From NCBI GenBank assembly GCA_041689935.1, contig JBDNFI010000017.1:1-64000 (forward strand): a DNA stretch of 64,000 nucleotides, in the 5' to 3' direction. Position numbers and translations under genes: made by a program. Each line of letters starts with the position of its first letter. The first letter of the stretch is position 1. The notes under the pieces are model-generated. The model searched no databases. It saw nothing but the letters and a program-made list of their open reading frames with translations, and was not told where the DNA came from. Shown piece after piece: positions 37,601-45,498 of this stretch. The DNA is from CAXBDP01 sp041689935 (lineage in GTDB: Bacteria > Bacteroidota > Bacteroidia > Cytophagales > Cyclobacteriaceae).

Positions 37601-38753
37601 GCTTGGAGAAAGTAGCGCCCTTACCAACCCAGTTTCTCAATACCGAGAGGTAAATATGAATTTCACTGCCGACTTAGAGCCAGCTCGGGATTTTAGAATT
37701 ACGCTTACCGCATCCAAAAGGTACAATGATAATTACCGTGAAATCTTCAGGAGTGATAACGAAGAGTTTCGCACATTTAGTCCCAATAGGTTTGGTAGCT
37801 ATGGACTATCGATCATCTCCATTAGAACGGCCTTTTCAAGAAATGATGACGATAATGTGTCAGGAGTATTCAAAAACTTTGAAGATTATAGAAATAATAT
37901 TCTTAATCGACTAGAAGGCGAAGTGCCAGGCGGGAAGTTAGGCCAAAACTCACAAGATGTTTTAATTCCAGCATTTTTAGCGGCAGTTAGAGGGCAATCA
38001 CCTGATAATGTAAAGCTCAATCCTTTCCCTACCATTCCGCTTCCCAATTGGAGTTTGGATTTCCGCGGCTTGACTAGAATACCTTCCCTCGCTGAAAAAT
38101 TCTCCTCTATAAACATTACGCATCGATATGAGTCAAGATATGAGGTAGGCAATTTCAATAGTTCATTGATTTATCAAGAAGAACTTAGGTTGAATAATCG
38201 GCTTTCAAATTCTGCACTGCCTAGTCGTACTAACGAAGAGAATTTCCTCATTCCTTTATATGTAATGAATCAGGTTGTGATTTCCGAAAGATTTTCACCG
38301 TTGATAGGAATTGATATCAGGACGAAATCACAATTCAATATTAATGTAGAATATAGGCAAGAAAGAAACATGGCATTGAGCCTCTCAAATACCCAAATCA
38401 CCGAAATCAATCGCAAAGACTTTGTATTTGATGTCGGCTACACAAAAGCAGGAGTGAGATTGCCCTTTGGCATTGGTGGTGAAACTGGAACCTTAGATAA
38501 TGACTTGACTTTTAATATGAGTGCGTCGATTGGTGATACAAGAACGTTCCAAAGGAAAATTGATAACATAAGTACGATCACCAACGGCAATCTAAATTTT
38601 CAAATAAGACCAAACATTGGATATGTGGTTAATCAAAAACTCAATCTTCAATTATATTTTGATAGAATTGTAAATGAACCTAGAATTTCTAATTCTTTCA
38701 AACGAGCCACAACCTCTTTTGGCGTAAATGTTCGATTTGATTTGTCCCAGTAA
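31635..38753 (+). CDS. sprA: type IX secretion outer-membrane translocon SprA (Sov)
   Basis: Giant 36-strand barrel that forms the outer-membrane pore of the type IX secretion system, also needed for gliding in gliding species. The 2372 residues match the family's roughly 2300-2500. The start must be TTG 31635, because an in-frame TAA ends at 31631 and no ATG occurs before the signal-like LSVTQYILFFALASIFA. Family signatures include FGGRWQRIDNPSIPIRQQ, GNVSLPINNSLMGGAQNLFG, YIDDFE and a barrel C-terminus of SFGVNVRFDLSQ. A low-complexity insert (GGSGAEEEEDAGGGSSSN) lies near residue 1915. Five GCGGGAGG words fall in the gene, in different frames. It follows ruvA as in many Bacteroidetes. Confidence 0.96.
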   Translation: MLSVTQYILFFALASIFAPEKKLENAVDHFVDDWKPQVVVSVDTLPLIPAPRWNSTFQLQQPLLRTRKVSPFILSDSSAFQLQVQIDTTLDYRFTQQQNGLSLRPPSIVSFDEYRKIQADRQRQDYWRKRSAEIDGQSATSGRGLLPYIPPSPFFDRVFGGSNVDIVPTGFVNLDFGGRWQRIDNPSIPIRQQRNGGFEFGQNVSMNIRGSIGEKLVVTGNFDNSNVFDFQNDLKVEYTGFEEDIIKKIEIGNVSLPINNSLMGGAQNLFGVKTQLQFGKLFFTGAASTLRGSSESLEVLGGGQGAPISIRASNYDENRHFFLGHFFEKNYGLDGWLRSIPQIVSGVNVTRLEVYVINRQVNTENIRNIIGFTDLGEGENIFRPENPNIGSGQGNVPNSNNANNLFSVLRSDSRIRQADLAGQILESEYGFEKGLDFQNINGARRLSPEEYDFNTQLGFVSLVRRLQNDEMLAVSFEYTYNGQVFKVGELSEDYQNRDDDQVILLKLLRPSGINTTLPTWKLMMKNIYNLNVSQVQRENFNLRIIYRDDNTGLDNPSLHEGANTKDVQLIELLGLDRLNPNNDPGRDGNFDFVEGITINSQRGYIIFPTTEPFGETLRNKFDPTETGLVRKFVFDTLYTTTKADAELFITQNKFFLEGSYQAGSASEIQLPGLNIAEGSVRVMAGSTPLTEGVDYTVDYFQGRVTILNEGILQSGKPLRVTYEKSDVINFQSKTLFGGRFDYRVNDNINIGASVLRVFERPLITRISAGNETIGNTQWGMDVNIREESNFVTKIIDAFPTISTREKSMIDFSAEFAQLLPGTSNRVNGESASYIDDFESVITPFNIGFNLQSWKLASTPKVAGDVFDLSDAFGSRLGFGYKRARLAWYTIDNIFYRSGGSAKPGNITEADLENHYVRAIRPQEIFKQQDRDQVNPNLPIFDFAFFPKERGMYNYNPNLDQNGSLTDPKSNWAGISRAIMTEVDFDRTNIEYLEFWMMDPFINGERGKVIAGYDRDNNPNTVDQNNRTGGQLYFNLGNISEDVIKDGRHGFENGLSPDYSDRGVITNEWGRVTDQLFLTPAFDNDPAARANQDVGLDGLKSEDEIEFFRNVFINRLNISGDALQDILDDPSADNFRYYLGEELDAEDIKIIERYKRFNGMEGNSPAVTESNQPFTPSGTNLPDNEDLNGDNSISDAEDYYEYKIDLKPGQLQVGSNYVVDQVTSEINGDQVSWYLFRIPVRTPDRVQGNIQGFKSIRFMRTYLTGWDQPVVLRMAKMQLVGSQYRIFLGNLFDRGLFEIPENANTEFTLRAVNIEENSEGGPNRSPYVLPPGFQRDRDNTSIIERRLNEQSLELCVEDLQNKDARAVYKNITQNMIQYGRIKMFLHAESHDTRDGEVTAFIRLGTDFDQNYYEIELPLNMSPLGARSPRDVWPEANEIDFPLDMLSTIKSNRNRNNVDLVLPYTEQFEKYKVTISGRPDLSDVQTLMIGIRNPDTPDGRPKSVCIWANELRVTDFDETAGLAANARVNLQLADVGNVSASISHSSFGFGGVQDRINDRALEGNTQYDISASLDLDRFLPGNTGIRIPVFMSFEEGFNNPFYDPLDPDVPLSVSLNSLPPNQNRATYKRQIQDRFKRRSINFTNVGKVKTKEDAISRFYDVENLTFAFNYSDQLFTSPNTEARQMVTWGGSALYNYTFPEKSIEPFKNINPDSPWLAILRDFNFNPTPTSITVRGALVRNFMRTQFRNSNLEIENVDANFEKQFLFNRNYDVQWNLSKSLQLDYTALSSAIIDEPVGLIDTQAKKDSIWDNLMSFGRVANFIQQVNLTYQLPLEKIPAMDWISATARYSVGYNWTAGSVLQADTLGNIASNKQEQTLNGKFDLVKLYNKNAKLRSINSPAPKRGLPTRGGSGAEEEEDAGGGSSSNALLRALMSLRTITMNISLNQGTVLPGFLPKPSYFGLDRALQAPGFGFVMGSQDLGILNKAVENGWLGESSALTNPVSQYREVNMNFTADLEPARDFRITLTASKRYNDNYREIFRSDNEEFRTFSPNRFGSYGLSIISIRTAFSRNDDDNVSGVFKNFEDYRNNILNRLEGEVPGGKLGQNSQDVLIPAFLAAVRGQSPDNVKLNPFPTIPLPNWSLDFRGLTRIPSLAEKFSSINITHRYESRYEVGNFNSSLIYQEELRLNNRLSNSALPSRTNEENFLIPLYVMNQVVISERFSPLIGIDIRTKSQFNINVEYRQERNMALSLSNTQITEINRKDFVFDVGYTKAGVRLPFGIGGETGTLDNDLTFNMSASIGDTRTFQRKIDNISTITNGNLNFQIRPNIGYVVNQKLNLQLYFDRIVNEPRISNSFKRATTSFGVNVRFDLSQ

Positions 38754-38805
38754 TTCAAAAAACAAAATTTTCATTATACCTTTAAGGATCTAAAAATTAT
38801 AATTC

Positions 38806-39186
38806 ATGAATTTTCCAGAAGAACTAAAATACACCGAAGACCATGAGTGGGTTCGCATAGATGGGGACATTGCTACAATAGGTGTTACAGAATTTGCCCA
38901 AAGTGAACTCGGCGACATCGTATATGTAGAAGTTGAGACGGTAGGTGAAGAAATCAATGCAGGAGATGTTTTTGGCACGGTAGAAGCTGTAAAAACTGTA
39001 TCAGACTTATTTATGCCAATAGATGGCACAGTTTTAGAGTTTAATCAAGCGTTAGAAAATGCTCCTGAACTAGTGAATGAAGATCCTTATGATAAAGGTT
39101 GGATGATCAAAATAAAAATGAGTAATCCAGCAGATTTTGAAAGACTACTTTCATCCGAATCGTATAGAGAAGTCACAGGCGTGTAA
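38806..39186 (+). CDS. gcvH: glycine cleavage system H protein
   Basis: Lipoylated shuttle protein of the glycine cleavage system. At 126 residues it is complete. The lipoyl lysine is Lys63 in GTVEAVKTVSDLFMP, and the flanking EFAQSELGDIVYVE and DPYDKGWMIKIK are conserved. No gcvT, gcvP or lipoylation gene is nearby. It follows sprA by 52 bases and may share its transcript, although a poor TACCTTTA box lies at 38777-38784. Confidence 0.96.
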   Translation: MNFPEELKYTEDHEWVRIDGDIATIGVTEFAQSELGDIVYVEVETVGEEINAGDVFGTVEAVKTVSDLFMPIDGTVLEFNQALENAPELVNEDPYDKGWMIKIKMSNPADFERLLSSESYREVTGV

Positions 39187-39334
39187 AAATTATCTCGAAT
39201 AACTACCTTTTAAGGAATTAATAAATTAACTTAGGCGTTAGTTAGTGGAGCGACAGGTAAAACGCATCGAAACACCAGAAATTTTACCTTTCAAATAATT
39301 TACTAATTGCTACTTTTCATTAGTAGAATTAGGC

Positions 39335-39365
39335 TTTGGATAAGAAATTTAATTTTTTATCTTTG
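39335..39365 (+). promoter_or_regulatory. consensus Bacteroidetes promoter for tonB
   Basis: TTTG at 39335-39338 and TATCTTTG at 39358-39365 are separated by 19 bases, the canonical -33/-7 arrangement. Transcription would start near 39372, leaving a leader of about 34 bases with AAAAGGA before the tonB ATG. This is the clearest promoter in the window. Nothing else was seen in the gap from 39187. Confidence 0.72.
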
Positions 39366-39405
39366 AACACGGTGAGTTAGAAAATTCAAAACAAAAGGAA
39401 TAGCT

Positions 39406-40086
39406 ATGGAAAGTAAAAAACATCCCAAAGCAGACCTAAACAAAAAAGCTGGTTTATTTTTCAATATTGGTCTTGCTTTCAGCATACTAATAGTGACAGT
39501 CGCCTTCGAGTGGAAAAGCTTCGATGATGGTGCCATGCTAGATTTAGGTACGGTTGATATGAATATGGATGAGATGCTAGACATCCCCCCCACAGAACAA
39601 CCACCTCCGCCACCTCCGGTTATACAACAACCAGAGATCATAGAGGTGCCAGATGAAGAGGAAATCGAACAAGAAATTGAGATTAACCTTGACATTGAAT
39701 TTACCGAGGAAAGGGTAATTGAGCAGCAGGTATTTCAGGTTGCGGAACCAGAAGAAAAAATCGATGAAATTTTTGATACATTCGCCCTTGAAGTTCAGCC
39801 AGAGCCAGAAGGTGGCTTCGCTGCATTCAACAAATACGTGAGTGACAATATGAAATATCCAGCATCTGCAAGGAGAATGGGCATCGAAGGAAAAGTATTC
39901 CTAGTGTTCATTATTGATACAGATGGATCTATCAGCAATGTAGAGGTGGTCAAAGGCATCAGTGTTGAATGCGATGCTGAGGCAGTAAGAGTTGTAAGTG
40001 GTGCTCCAAAATGGAAGCCAGGTAAGCAACGCGGTCGTGCTGTGAAAGTAAGGATGAGATTGCCGATTACATTCCAATTAGGATAA
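39406..40086 (+). CDS. tonB: energy transducer TonB
   Basis: Couples the inner-membrane proton gradient (through ExbBD) to outer-membrane receptors. The 226 residues show a basic N-terminus (ESKKHPKADLNKKA), one transmembrane helix at about 16-33, and a proline stretch TEQPPPPPPVIQQP. A very acidic Glu/Ile spacer follows, then a C-terminal TonB domain (about 150-226) with YPASARRMGIEGKVFLVFIID and the final VKVRMRLPITFQLG. The spacer is short and acidic instead of the usual Pro-Lys/Pro-Glu repeats. No exbB or exbD is adjacent. Confidence 0.95.
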   Translation: MESKKHPKADLNKKAGLFFNIGLAFSILIVTVAFEWKSFDDGAMLDLGTVDMNMDEMLDIPPTEQPPPPPPVIQQPEIIEVPDEEEIEQEIEINLDIEFTEERVIEQQVFQVAEPEEKIDEIFDTFALEVQPEPEGGFAAFNKYVSDNMKYPASARRMGIEGKVFLVFIIDTDGSISNVEVVKGISVECDAEAVRVVSGAPKWKPGKQRGRAVKVRMRLPITFQLG

Positions 40087-40107
40087 TAATCAAGACGTTA
40101 GATTTAA

Positions 40108-40143
40108 TAAAAAAAGGCCATCTGAATCAGATGGCCTTTTTTT
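40108..40143. terminator. bidirectional hairpin terminator between tonB and yicC
   Basis: GGCCATCTGA and TCAGATGGCC (40116-40125, 40127-40136) form a perfect stem, flanked by A7 and T7. It serves both convergent genes. Confidence 0.92.
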
Positions 40144-40168
40144 GGGTCTTCGGGTTAAGAATACCTAT

Positions 40169-41050
40169 CTAAAGAATATTAGATAATTGTTCCTTTATTT
40201 GCTCAAGTTCATCCTTCATATTCACTACATGGCGTTGAATTTGGGAATCATAAGACTTGGAACCTATGGTATTGATTTCTCTGCCTATTTCTTGAGATAT
40301 GAAGTTCAACTTCTTTCCCTGCGAATCGGAGTCACCCATTGCTTCCAAAAAGTGGTCTAAATGATTGCTTAGCCTTACTTTTTCTTCATTGATATCTAGC
40401 TTATCCATATAATACAGAAGTTCCTGCTCAAACCTATTTTCATCCAGTTTCTCAGCCATTTCCCAATCTTTAAAAGCATTTCTTAGACGTGTCTTGATGT
40501 CCACCACCCGCTCTGGGTCCCGCTCAATTACACCATGTAAACTCTTACGGATATTATCGACATTTCTTTTGAAGGAATCACCTAGTGCTGCTCCTTCTTT
40601 CATCCGAAACTCGTCGCAATTATTCAACGCTTCTTCAATTGCTTGTAGCACCTTTTCCCAAACACCAGCAGGCACCATATTATCATCATTTTTATAAATG
40701 ATTACTTCTGGCATTTGAATGGCCATTCTGAAAATATCTTGACCATTGTTCCCTACCTTTTCAGAAAGTGCAGATAATTTTGAATGATAAGCCAAAAACA
40801 ACTCTTCATTTACAGTCACTTTCTCTACAGCGGCATTCGTATCCTCATAATCGACAACCAATGAAACTTTTCCTCTGACCAGCACTTGGCTCACCCGATT
40901 TCTAACATCTAACTCCTTATCAGAAAAAACACGAGGCAACTTTAGGGATAAGTCTAAGTACTTTGAATTCAGTGATCTGATTTCAATATTGATTGAAATT
41001 CCATCACTTCCAGCGGAGGCTTTTCCATAGCCAGTCATTGATTTTATCAT
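40169..41050 (-). CDS. YicC family protein
   Basis: A 293-residue protein with the N-terminal YicC domain (MIKSMTGYGKASAGSDGISINIEIRSLNSKYLD) and the C-terminal DUF1732 domain (RFEQELLYYMDKLDINEEKVRL...FLEAMGDSDSQGKKLNFISQEIGREINTIGSK, conserved throughout). Relatives have been reported as endoribonucleases acting on small RNAs; the family's general role in stress survival is better established than the exact target. It is the last gene of a leftward group, 33 bases after the TolB-like gene. Confidence 0.93.
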   Translation of the reverse strand: MIKSMTGYGKASAGSDGISINIEIRSLNSKYLDLSLKLPRVFSDKELDVRNRVSQVLVRGKVSLVVDYEDTNAAVEKVTVNEELFLAYHSKLSALSEKVGNNGQDIFRMAIQMPEVIIYKNDDNMVPAGVWEKVLQAIEEALNNCDEFRMKEGAALGDSFKRNVDNIRKSLHGVIERDPERVVDIKTRLRNAFKDWEMAEKLDENRFEQELLYYMDKLDINEEKVRLSNHLDHFLEAMGDSDSQGKKLNFISQEIGREINTIGSKSYDSQIQRHVVNMKDELEQIKEQLSNIL

Positions 41051-41083
41051 AATTAGGAAGGTTTATTGCTTGGTTGGTATCTA

Positions 41084-44000
41084 TTAAAAATCTAAGCCAA
41101 GGGAAACGAACAATCTTGGCTTTGGAGTGCTGTATTGCTCAATTGGGTAGGCCAAATCGAAACGAACAAAATAACCTAAAAGGACTGTTCTCGCACCCAA
41201 TCCGTAGGATTGTAGCCAAGGGCTATTAAAATTATTGACCACTGCTTGGAAAGGACTACCCACCGGCCTAACGACTTCAATATTCTGGCTACTTTCGCCA
41301 GTGAATGGAGATTTGCCGCCACTCCACGCTGAGCCAACATCATAAAAACCAACTAATTGGAAATTGCGTAAGAAGTTAGAAGCTATTGGACCTTTAGACA
41401 AGTAAGAGAAAATGGGCATTCTTACCTCCGCATTAAACGAAAGAAAATCCGTTCCATTAAAAGAATTCAGATCGTATCCTCGTATGGTTGTGGCAAATTC
41501 ATGAAACAAAATATCGCTATTATCTCTCAAGGGTACATTCGCAAGAGGGTCAGAATTTCCATCTGGGTCTGTATCATTAATGTTATTAAATATCCAATTA
41601 TTGGTGCCTCCTAGCAAGAATTGCTTCGCACCATTACCCATAAAACGGCCATAATTAATTCGACCAGCAAAGATGATATCACGGTGAATTTCTTGGTAAT
41701 GCCTAATATCTACTTTTAATTTTGAAAAGGATAGAGTCTCAGTATCGAACGACTCGAATTGAGAATAGGTAACTTTTGCCCTAGTGCCATGTAAAATATT
41801 AACACTTTGATAAATAGCATTATCAAAAATCAACTCAGCCTTAAAGCCATAATATTTATTGTTAGACTCGCTTACCGGGCTATTTGGCGGCAAAGATGGT
41901 GAAAGCAGTCGCGGATCCTGATCGAAAAAAAGTGTTTGTGAAATAAAAGGCCCCGCACCAATACTTAAGCTATTACTGATCGGATAAGAACCCATAAACT
42001 CGACCTGATCTAACACATATTTATGCTGAACTTCACTATCATCGCGACCTATACTCCGCCTGTCATACCTTAATCGAAAATCTGGACGATACTTTCTGAA
42101 TACATATTCTGCAAATAACTCCCCTCCCCTTGAGAAGTCTAACGACGTATAGACTCCAGCATTGAAAGTGTGATTCTCTAATACATCGCTTAGGCGTACG
42201 TTAGCACTTGGGCCAAATCCTCTAAGTGGATCAACCACAAAATTGACTTGAAAATGATCTATGGCAAATTTAGATTCGAAATCTATTGGGCCTAAAATTC
42301 TAGACGCTACTTGATTTCTATTGCGCAGGCTACTAAGAATTGAACCACTGCCAGTAGGTCGTTCATTTTGTCTTGTTTCCTGTTTGTCGAAAATATAATT
42401 CTCAGTGTTGATGATGATCTCGCCGTCACGTCCCTCCAAATTCACAATCGGTGGAATCTCCAACGTATTGGTTTCTATTCGAGTACTTTCTACAAACTCA
42501 GATCTTCTGTCCTGAATCAACCTTGCATGAAGAGCCTGCTGACGATAAGTTAGCGGAGAGAAAAAAGTCTGCTCAGGCTTAAAAATCTCGACAATGGCCA
42601 CTCTATCACCATTAAGCAGTGCTAAATACGAATAAATGTTTTTCCTTCCATTTACATCAAAAGAAACTAAACTTGTATTGTAGTTAGTAATTTGTGTAAA
42701 TGTTTTGGTTTCAATATTCAGTTTATACAAATTGACAATGCCTCGCTGATCGCTCGCATATATAATCTCATTTGTATTAAGAGGAATAGGATTTCTATCT
42801 ACTGTAAGTGTGGATGTAATTCTAGTTAAAACTGTTTCAGTAGTATCCATACTATAGATGTACAAGCTAGAAAAGTCCGGAATGTCCTGCATTTTTCTAG
42901 TTGTGGTTTGCAAACTATCAGTTAATCGATTCGACGAAAAAACAATACTATTAGTGCCTGGAATAAACCTAGGGCTTCTATCATCAAAAATATCATTGGT
43001 AATTCGTCTTAGAAAATTGCGGGAGGGAGTAAATAAGTACAAATCGTTTTGGCCATTTACTGCCCCGGACAACACCATTCGCAAGCCATCAGGTGCAAAG
43101 CTGAATTCTGATATATGCTCAAATTGAGGAAGTGCTATACTGCCTTCTGATTTACCCTTTACTGTTAAAAGGTTCAAGACTAAACCCGACTGGGCTCTCG
43201 CTATCACAGCAAGAATCTCATTACTTTGCCAAGCGATTGCCGGAATGGAAGAATCGAAGCTTTGCTCTAAAACATTGGAACCGCCTGTAAATACGGTAGT
43301 TGTTTTATCATCCGCTAAGTCGATTACGTGTACAGCATATTTGCCGCTATTGAAGGTGACATACCCAATTTTACTTCCTTCGGGATTTATTACAATTTCA
43401 TTTCCAATAAAATTTCTCTTGTTTGGCTTTCCTACCACAGACTCCTTAACATGAGCGGCGTAAGAATTATTAACAATGGCGGCTCCTCCAGAATAAAAAA
43501 GCTGCCAATCGCTGGTGAACTTTCTGAAATTTATACCTAACGTGTTTTGTATGCTATTTTCTTCATTTCTAATGATTCGCGTCAGATTGAGCACATTAGA
43601 TAAATTCCTAACTCCATAGCGAGTCACTACATAATTCCATACAGACTGGCCAACAATAGCCGCTTCATCTCCTTCGAGTTTGCTCAGCTTTATGTTCTTT
43701 TCTCTCCCAACTAGGTCTCTCACGTAGTCATCCATTTCTAAGTCCCAGCCTTTTGCCAAATACAAGGCAACACCTTCGACAAACCATTCCGGTAAGGACT
43801 CCAAATAAGCTGACTCAAAAAAGTCAGTGGAAGATCCAGAAAAAAGCAATTCATAAATGAAAGCTCTTGCCGTTTGGTAGCTAAGCGCGTCCTTGAACGT
43901 TTCACTTTCACCCGTGTAGGCTATTTCTACATAACTGCTATTACTAATTAATTCTCCTGTAAGGTCAAACTCAGTTCCATTAATCCCAATATTACTCTGT

Positions 44001-44302
44001 TGCATGTCAGAGAAATTATTGTAGAGTAATATTCTTGTTTTACTGAGTGGCAGAGAGCCAAGCAATTCGGTGATTCTAGTAAACTCATCTTCGAGATATT
44101 CGATCGCTAGGCGGGCAGTTCTATCTCCTCCTTCGTAAAAGTGAACTTCAAAATTATCACTAGCATAAAATTTCCAATCAAACTGCTGATTTTGAATTCT
44201 ACTTTTACCAAATGCTTCTTGGTTAATTTGTGCTAATGTACCAAAATTTAGCACTAAAAGCAGTGCTAAGAACCCAATCGAAAATATATTTTTAATTTGC
44301 AT
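41084..44302 (-). CDS. TolB-like propeller protein with N-terminal pseudo-peptidase and C-terminal BamA-type barrel
   Basis: A 1072-residue outer-membrane protein. A signal peptide (residues 6-25) precedes a peptidase-MA-like domain to about 260. There the metal motif HExxH is replaced by TARAFIYELL, while the downstream LPEWFVEGVALYLAKGW is kept, so it is probably catalytically dead. Next comes a WD40/PD40 beta-propeller (about 290-580; GSKIGYVTF, PDGLRMVLSGA, NSIVFSSNR). A C-terminal surface-antigen (Omp85/BamA) barrel from about 690 ends in PRLFVSLGLDF. It is usually annotated in Bacteroidetes as translocation protein TolB, but it is not a simple Tol-Pal TolB. It overlaps the upstream FAD gene by 11 bases. 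Confidence 0.85.
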   Translation of the reverse strand: MQIKNIFSIGFLALLLVLNFGTLAQINQEAFGKSRIQNQQFDWKFYASDNFEVHFYEGGDRTARLAIEYLEDEFTRITELLGSLPLSKTRILLYNNFSDMQQSNIGINGTEFDLTGELISNSSYVEIAYTGESETFKDALSYQTARAFIYELLFSGSSTDFFESAYLESLPEWFVEGVALYLAKGWDLEMDDYVRDLVGREKNIKLSKLEGDEAAIVGQSVWNYVVTRYGVRNLSNVLNLTRIIRNEENSIQNTLGINFRKFTSDWQLFYSGGAAIVNNSYAAHVKESVVGKPNKRNFIGNEIVINPEGSKIGYVTFNSGKYAVHVIDLADDKTTTVFTGGSNVLEQSFDSSIPAIAWQSNEILAVIARAQSGLVLNLLTVKGKSEGSIALPQFEHISEFSFAPDGLRMVLSGAVNGQNDLYLFTPSRNFLRRITNDIFDDRSPRFIPGTNSIVFSSNRLTDSLQTTTRKMQDIPDFSSLYIYSMDTTETVLTRITSTLTVDRNPIPLNTNEIIYASDQRGIVNLYKLNIETKTFTQITNYNTSLVSFDVNGRKNIYSYLALLNGDRVAIVEIFKPEQTFFSPLTYRQQALHARLIQDRRSEFVESTRIETNTLEIPPIVNLEGRDGEIIINTENYIFDKQETRQNERPTGSGSILSSLRNRNQVASRILGPIDFESKFAIDHFQVNFVVDPLRGFGPSANVRLSDVLENHTFNAGVYTSLDFSRGGELFAEYVFRKYRPDFRLRYDRRSIGRDDSEVQHKYVLDQVEFMGSYPISNSLSIGAGPFISQTLFFDQDPRLLSPSLPPNSPVSESNNKYYGFKAELIFDNAIYQSVNILHGTRAKVTYSQFESFDTETLSFSKLKVDIRHYQEIHRDIIFAGRINYGRFMGNGAKQFLLGGTNNWIFNNINDTDPDGNSDPLANVPLRDNSDILFHEFATTIRGYDLNSFNGTDFLSFNAEVRMPIFSYLSKGPIASNFLRNFQLVGFYDVGSAWSGGKSPFTGESSQNIEVVRPVGSPFQAVVNNFNSPWLQSYGLGARTVLLGYFVRFDLAYPIEQYSTPKPRLFVSLGLDF

Positions 44303-45377
44303 TTAAGCCTTCTTCTTTCTCATTCCAATATATAGAAAAATAGCGATTTATATCCACCTCTTTGTCCAATTTCTCATCTGCCAAAAGATGTTCACAAAAT
44401 TGAACAACGAAATAAGGTGCCAATGATACACCTTTTGTTCCCAAACCATTAAAAATTCCCAAAAGTTTGTTTTCAGGATGAATTCCAATAAATGGTCTTC
44501 GATCTTTAGTGGAAGGTCTGATACCCACCCGATGACTTTTTACTTCAACGGAATTGGTGAAAAGATTCTCCAACTTATCCAATATTTCGTATTTGCCTTT
44601 CTCCGTTGGCATCAAATTTACCTCCCGCCATTCATACGTGCTACCGCAGCGAATCTGATTTTGCGCATTATTGAAAATAAAAACACCTCTATTATAAATG
44701 ACTTCATCATCAGGTAGAGAAGTTTCTATGTCTAAAATTTCTCCTTTCAAATGATGAAATGGCAGCCAATTGAAAAACTGACTATTTTGAGCCGCAAGTC
44801 CATTGGCGAAAATCACTTTCCTGCATTCAATTTCTCTGTATTTACAAACTTCCCCTAATGATAAATATTGTTCATCAAATTTTTCTTCAAAATAGCATCC
44901 GCCATTCAGCAATATATTTTTGGATGCTTCCAAAAATGCGGGAATATCCAGGTAACCACAATTCTTCAACCAAATTCCCCCAAAAGGATCATTAATCTCT
45001 TTTCCAAACTCATTTTGGGTACTTATCCTTTCAATGATTGTTGAATAATTCTGGTCAGCCATTTTGCCCATCCATTCATTTTGTTCTTCAATAGAAAAAA
45101 AAGGTCTGTAAATAGGCAATGGATATAAAATTTTTGATCCGAGCATATTCTCTACACGAAGATAAAAGGATTCTAAAATAGTGAAAAGCTTATCCACATT
45201 CCATGTTTTCACCATTTTTCGACCTGTCACAGGGTTATAAAGCCCGGCAGCCACGCGGGAGGAATGATTTTCAGCAGGCAAATCCAACACCGCTACTTTT
45301 TGCCCTTTGGATCTCAATTCAAAAGCTAAGCAAGCTCCTGCCAAACCATGCCCCACAATCAAATAATCTACCTTCAT
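44292..45377 (-). CDS. FAD-dependent oxidoreductase, DAO family
   Basis: A 361-residue cytoplasmic flavoprotein. The N-terminal FAD motif VDYLIVGHGLAGACLAFEL is near-canonical GxGxxG (GHGLAG). The SSRVAAGLYNPVTGRK stretch and the C-terminal GIRPSTKDRRPFIG...NGLGTKGVSLAPY-like end are typical of D-amino-acid-oxidase/glycine-oxidase-like proteins. The substrate is unknown. It is the first gene of the leftward group with the TolB-like and YicC genes. A GCGGGAGG word lies in its 5' part (45255-45262) and another at 44621. Confidence 0.88.
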   Translation of the reverse strand: MKVDYLIVGHGLAGACLAFELRSKGQKVAVLDLPAENHSSRVAAGLYNPVTGRKMVKTWNVDKLFTILESFYLRVENMLGSKILYPLPIYRPFFSIEEQNEWMGKMADQNYSTIIERISTQNEFGKEINDPFGGIWLKNCGYLDIPAFLEASKNILLNGGCYFEEKFDEQYLSLGEVCKYREIECRKVIFANGLAAQNSQFFNWLPFHHLKGEILDIETSLPDDEVIYNRGVFIFNNAQNQIRCGSTYEWREVNLMPTEKGKYEILDKLENLFTNSVEVKSHRVGIRPSTKDRRPFIGIHPENKLLGIFNGLGTKGVSLAPYFVVQFCEHLLADEKLDKEVDINRYFSIYWNEKEEGLNAN

Positions 45378-45411
45378 CTATCCAATTTTTCTTCTAAAAA
45401 GAACTTCTGAT

Positions 45412-45419
45412 CAAAAATA
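45412..45419 (-). promoter_or_regulatory. candidate -7 element for the FAD-TolB-YicC group
   Basis: The minus strand reads TATTTTTG, a full TAnnTTTG match 34 bases before the FAD gene ATG. No TTTG has the normal spacing upstream. Confidence 0.35.
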
Positions 45420-45485
45420 CCATTGATTACACAAATTAGGCGGATGCAATCGGATATTTTGGTATCATAGCTTCATTTTTGTCCA

Positions 45486-45493
45486 TATATTTG
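45486..45493 (+). promoter_or_regulatory. candidate -7 element for the MBL hydrolase gene
   Basis: TATATTTG lies only 5 bases before ATG 45499; TTTG at 45458-45461 is 24 bases upstream. If used, the message would start at or next to the ATG and be leaderless. Confidence 0.4.
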
Positions 45494-45498
45494 AAAAT

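Noticed and set aside
31635..38753. sprA as two or more genes
   Set aside because: A single frame runs for 2372 codons without interruption and matches the expected size of SprA.
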